Shown one piece after another: positions 32,865-33,757 of a stretch of 33,757 nt of DNA. Position numbers and translations under genes: made by a program. Within the stretch, counting starts at the first letter, position 1; every line of letters begins with the position of its first letter. A model generated the notes under the pieces. It did no database searches. It was not told where the DNA came from and saw nothing but the letters and a program-made list of their open reading frames with translations. Source of the DNA: Ignavibacteria bacterium UBA7675. Its GTDB lineage: Bacteria; Bacteroidota; Ignavibacteria; Kapaibacteriales; UB7675. The stretch is taken from assembly GCA_002483085.1 (NCBI GenBank), contig DLHF01000073.1, forward strand, positions 112,864-146,620, read 5' to 3'.

Positions 32865-33757
32865 ATGAGTACTTCCCTGCAATCCCATGAGTTCGGCTCT
32901 CCAACTCGTAGAAATGTGTTCCTCGCGATTCTTTTGTGCATCGGGCTGGCCTATACAGGTCGGCTTGTCCAGCTACAAATTATCGAAGGTAGCGACTACA
33001 GGCTGATCTCCGAAACACAGGCCATTAAGCAGCTCGTCGTCGAGCCCGTCCGAGGCTCTATGTACGACCGCAATGGGAAGCTCATTGTCAACAACTCGCC
33101 CTCCTTCTCTGTGCAAATTACCCCTAAAGACTTCCGCGAGGAAGCCCTCCCAGCTCTTGAGCACCTGCTCGGCCTTACCGAGAAGGAAATACGCAGCAGA
33201 ATGGCAAAAGCACCATCGCGCTTTGTGCCTACTAAAATCCTCCGCGATGCCGACTTCAGCATCATTGCGGCAATAGAGGAAAACCGAGCGATGTTTCCGG
33301 GGGTGAACGTAGTAGCGGAGTCCAAACGCATTTACAATTTCCAGGGCAACTCCGCCCATTTGCTTGGCTACACAAAAGAGATCAACGAGCGGCAGCTCCA
33401 GACAAGAGGCGACTACTACCGCCAAGGCGATATCATCGGCGCGACGGGATTAGAGGCTGCCTACGAGAACTTCTTGCGCGGACAAAAAGGCATCGAGTTC
33501 GCAGCAGTGAACTCCATCGGCCAGCATGTAGCGCAGTTCAACGACGGGAAAAACGACATCACAGCCGAAGACGGATTCGATCTGCAACTCGGCGTCGATA
33601 TCGGACTGCAAGACTACATAGAAGAATTGATGGAAGACCATCGCGGTGCAGTGGTTGCTATCGACCCCTCCAATGGCGAACTTCTGGCATTTGTGAGCAA
33701 GCCGGACTACGACCTGCGTATGTTCAGCGGCAAAACGCCGTCGAACTTGTACGCCGC
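32865..33757 (+). CDS. mrdA: Penicillin-binding protein 2 (5' part, runs off the right edge)
   Basis: 297 codons from ATG 32865 (MSTSLQSHEFGSPTRRN) to the window end. A single N-terminal membrane anchor lies at about residues 17-37 (VFLAILLCIGLAYTGRL). The PBP dimerisation domain follows, with RGSMYDRNGKLIVNNSPSF at about 63-81, the typical PBP2 entry motif, and YRQGDIIGATGLEAAYENFL. The transpeptidase domain begins near residue 261 (GAVVAIDPSNGELLAFVSK). The catalytic SxxK and later motifs lie beyond the window. PBP2 cross-links peptidoglycan during side-wall elongation with RodA and MreBCD, none of which is visible. MreC/MreD genes might be expected upstream, but the upstream neighbour is a divergent regulator. 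Confidence 0.95.
   Translation, partial: MSTSLQSHEFGSPTRRNVFLAILLCIGLAYTGRLVQLQIIEGSDYRLISETQAIKQLVVEPVRGSMYDRNGKLIVNNSPSFSVQITPKDFREEALPALEHLLGLTEKEIRSRMAKAPSRFVPTKILRDADFSIIAAIEENRAMFPGVNVVAESKRIYNFQGNSAHLLGYTKEINERQLQTRGDYYRQGDIIGATGLEAAYENFLRGQKGIEFAAVNSIGQHVAQFNDGKNDITAEDGFDLQLGVDIGLQDYIEELMEDHRGAVVAIDPSNGELLAFVSKPDYDLRMFSGKTPSNLYA

Overview
The window looks like a chromosomal segment of a free-living bacterium of the Bacteroidota/Chlorobiota (FCB) group. The evidence is two secreted proteins with type IX secretion (T9SS) C-terminal sorting domains, Bacteroidota-style promoters (TTTG, about 20 nt, TAnnTTTG) ahead of ppk1 and mrdA, and two TPR-LuxR regulators of the kind common in that group. 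Base composition is balanced to slightly GC-rich. No rRNA, tRNA, CRISPR array, transposase or integrase is visible. A Kapabacteria-like lineage is a guess, not shown.

Left part (1-15493), all minus strand. At the edge is the start of a collagen-like protein made of Gly-X-Y triplets, with a 90-bp tandem repeat (1-796, runs off the window). A 319-bp gap then precedes a tightly packed three-gene unit, read right to left: a 1165-aa beta-rich protein of unknown family (11996-15493), a DNase I-like endonuclease/exonuclease/phosphatase (EEP) protein with its catalytic motifs intact (10764-11993), and a 3192-aa giant with a beta-strand-rich N-terminal third and several LysM-like modules (1116-10694). 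None has a visible signal peptide. This is the most unusual part of the window and the best candidate for an undescribed system; its function is not known.

Middle part (15494-26209). A 783-bp non-coding divergent region leads into ppk1 (polyphosphate kinase) with its terminator, then a T9SS cargo protein on the opposite strand, then a LolC/LolE-type permease gene. That gene converges on a minus-strand run of egtB, egtD and a CpoB/YbgF-like TPR lipoprotein gene. The egtB-egtD pair encodes the core of aerobic ergothioneine synthesis.

Right part (26210-33757). Two paralogous TPR-coiled-coil-LuxR regulators (26527-27867 and 30988-32694) flank a second T9SS beta-propeller protein and a small DUF6817-like protein. 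The 5' part of mrdA (penicillin-binding protein 2) closes the window on the plus strand.

The strongest non-coding signal is a family of five dispersed intergenic repeats, at about 864-1090, 15874-16105, 18570-18690, 26342-26516 and 30848-30950. They share conserved blocks at nearly constant spacing, and two copies extend to about 230 bp. A separate perfect 27-bp inverted repeat encloses 86 nt at 30650-30789.
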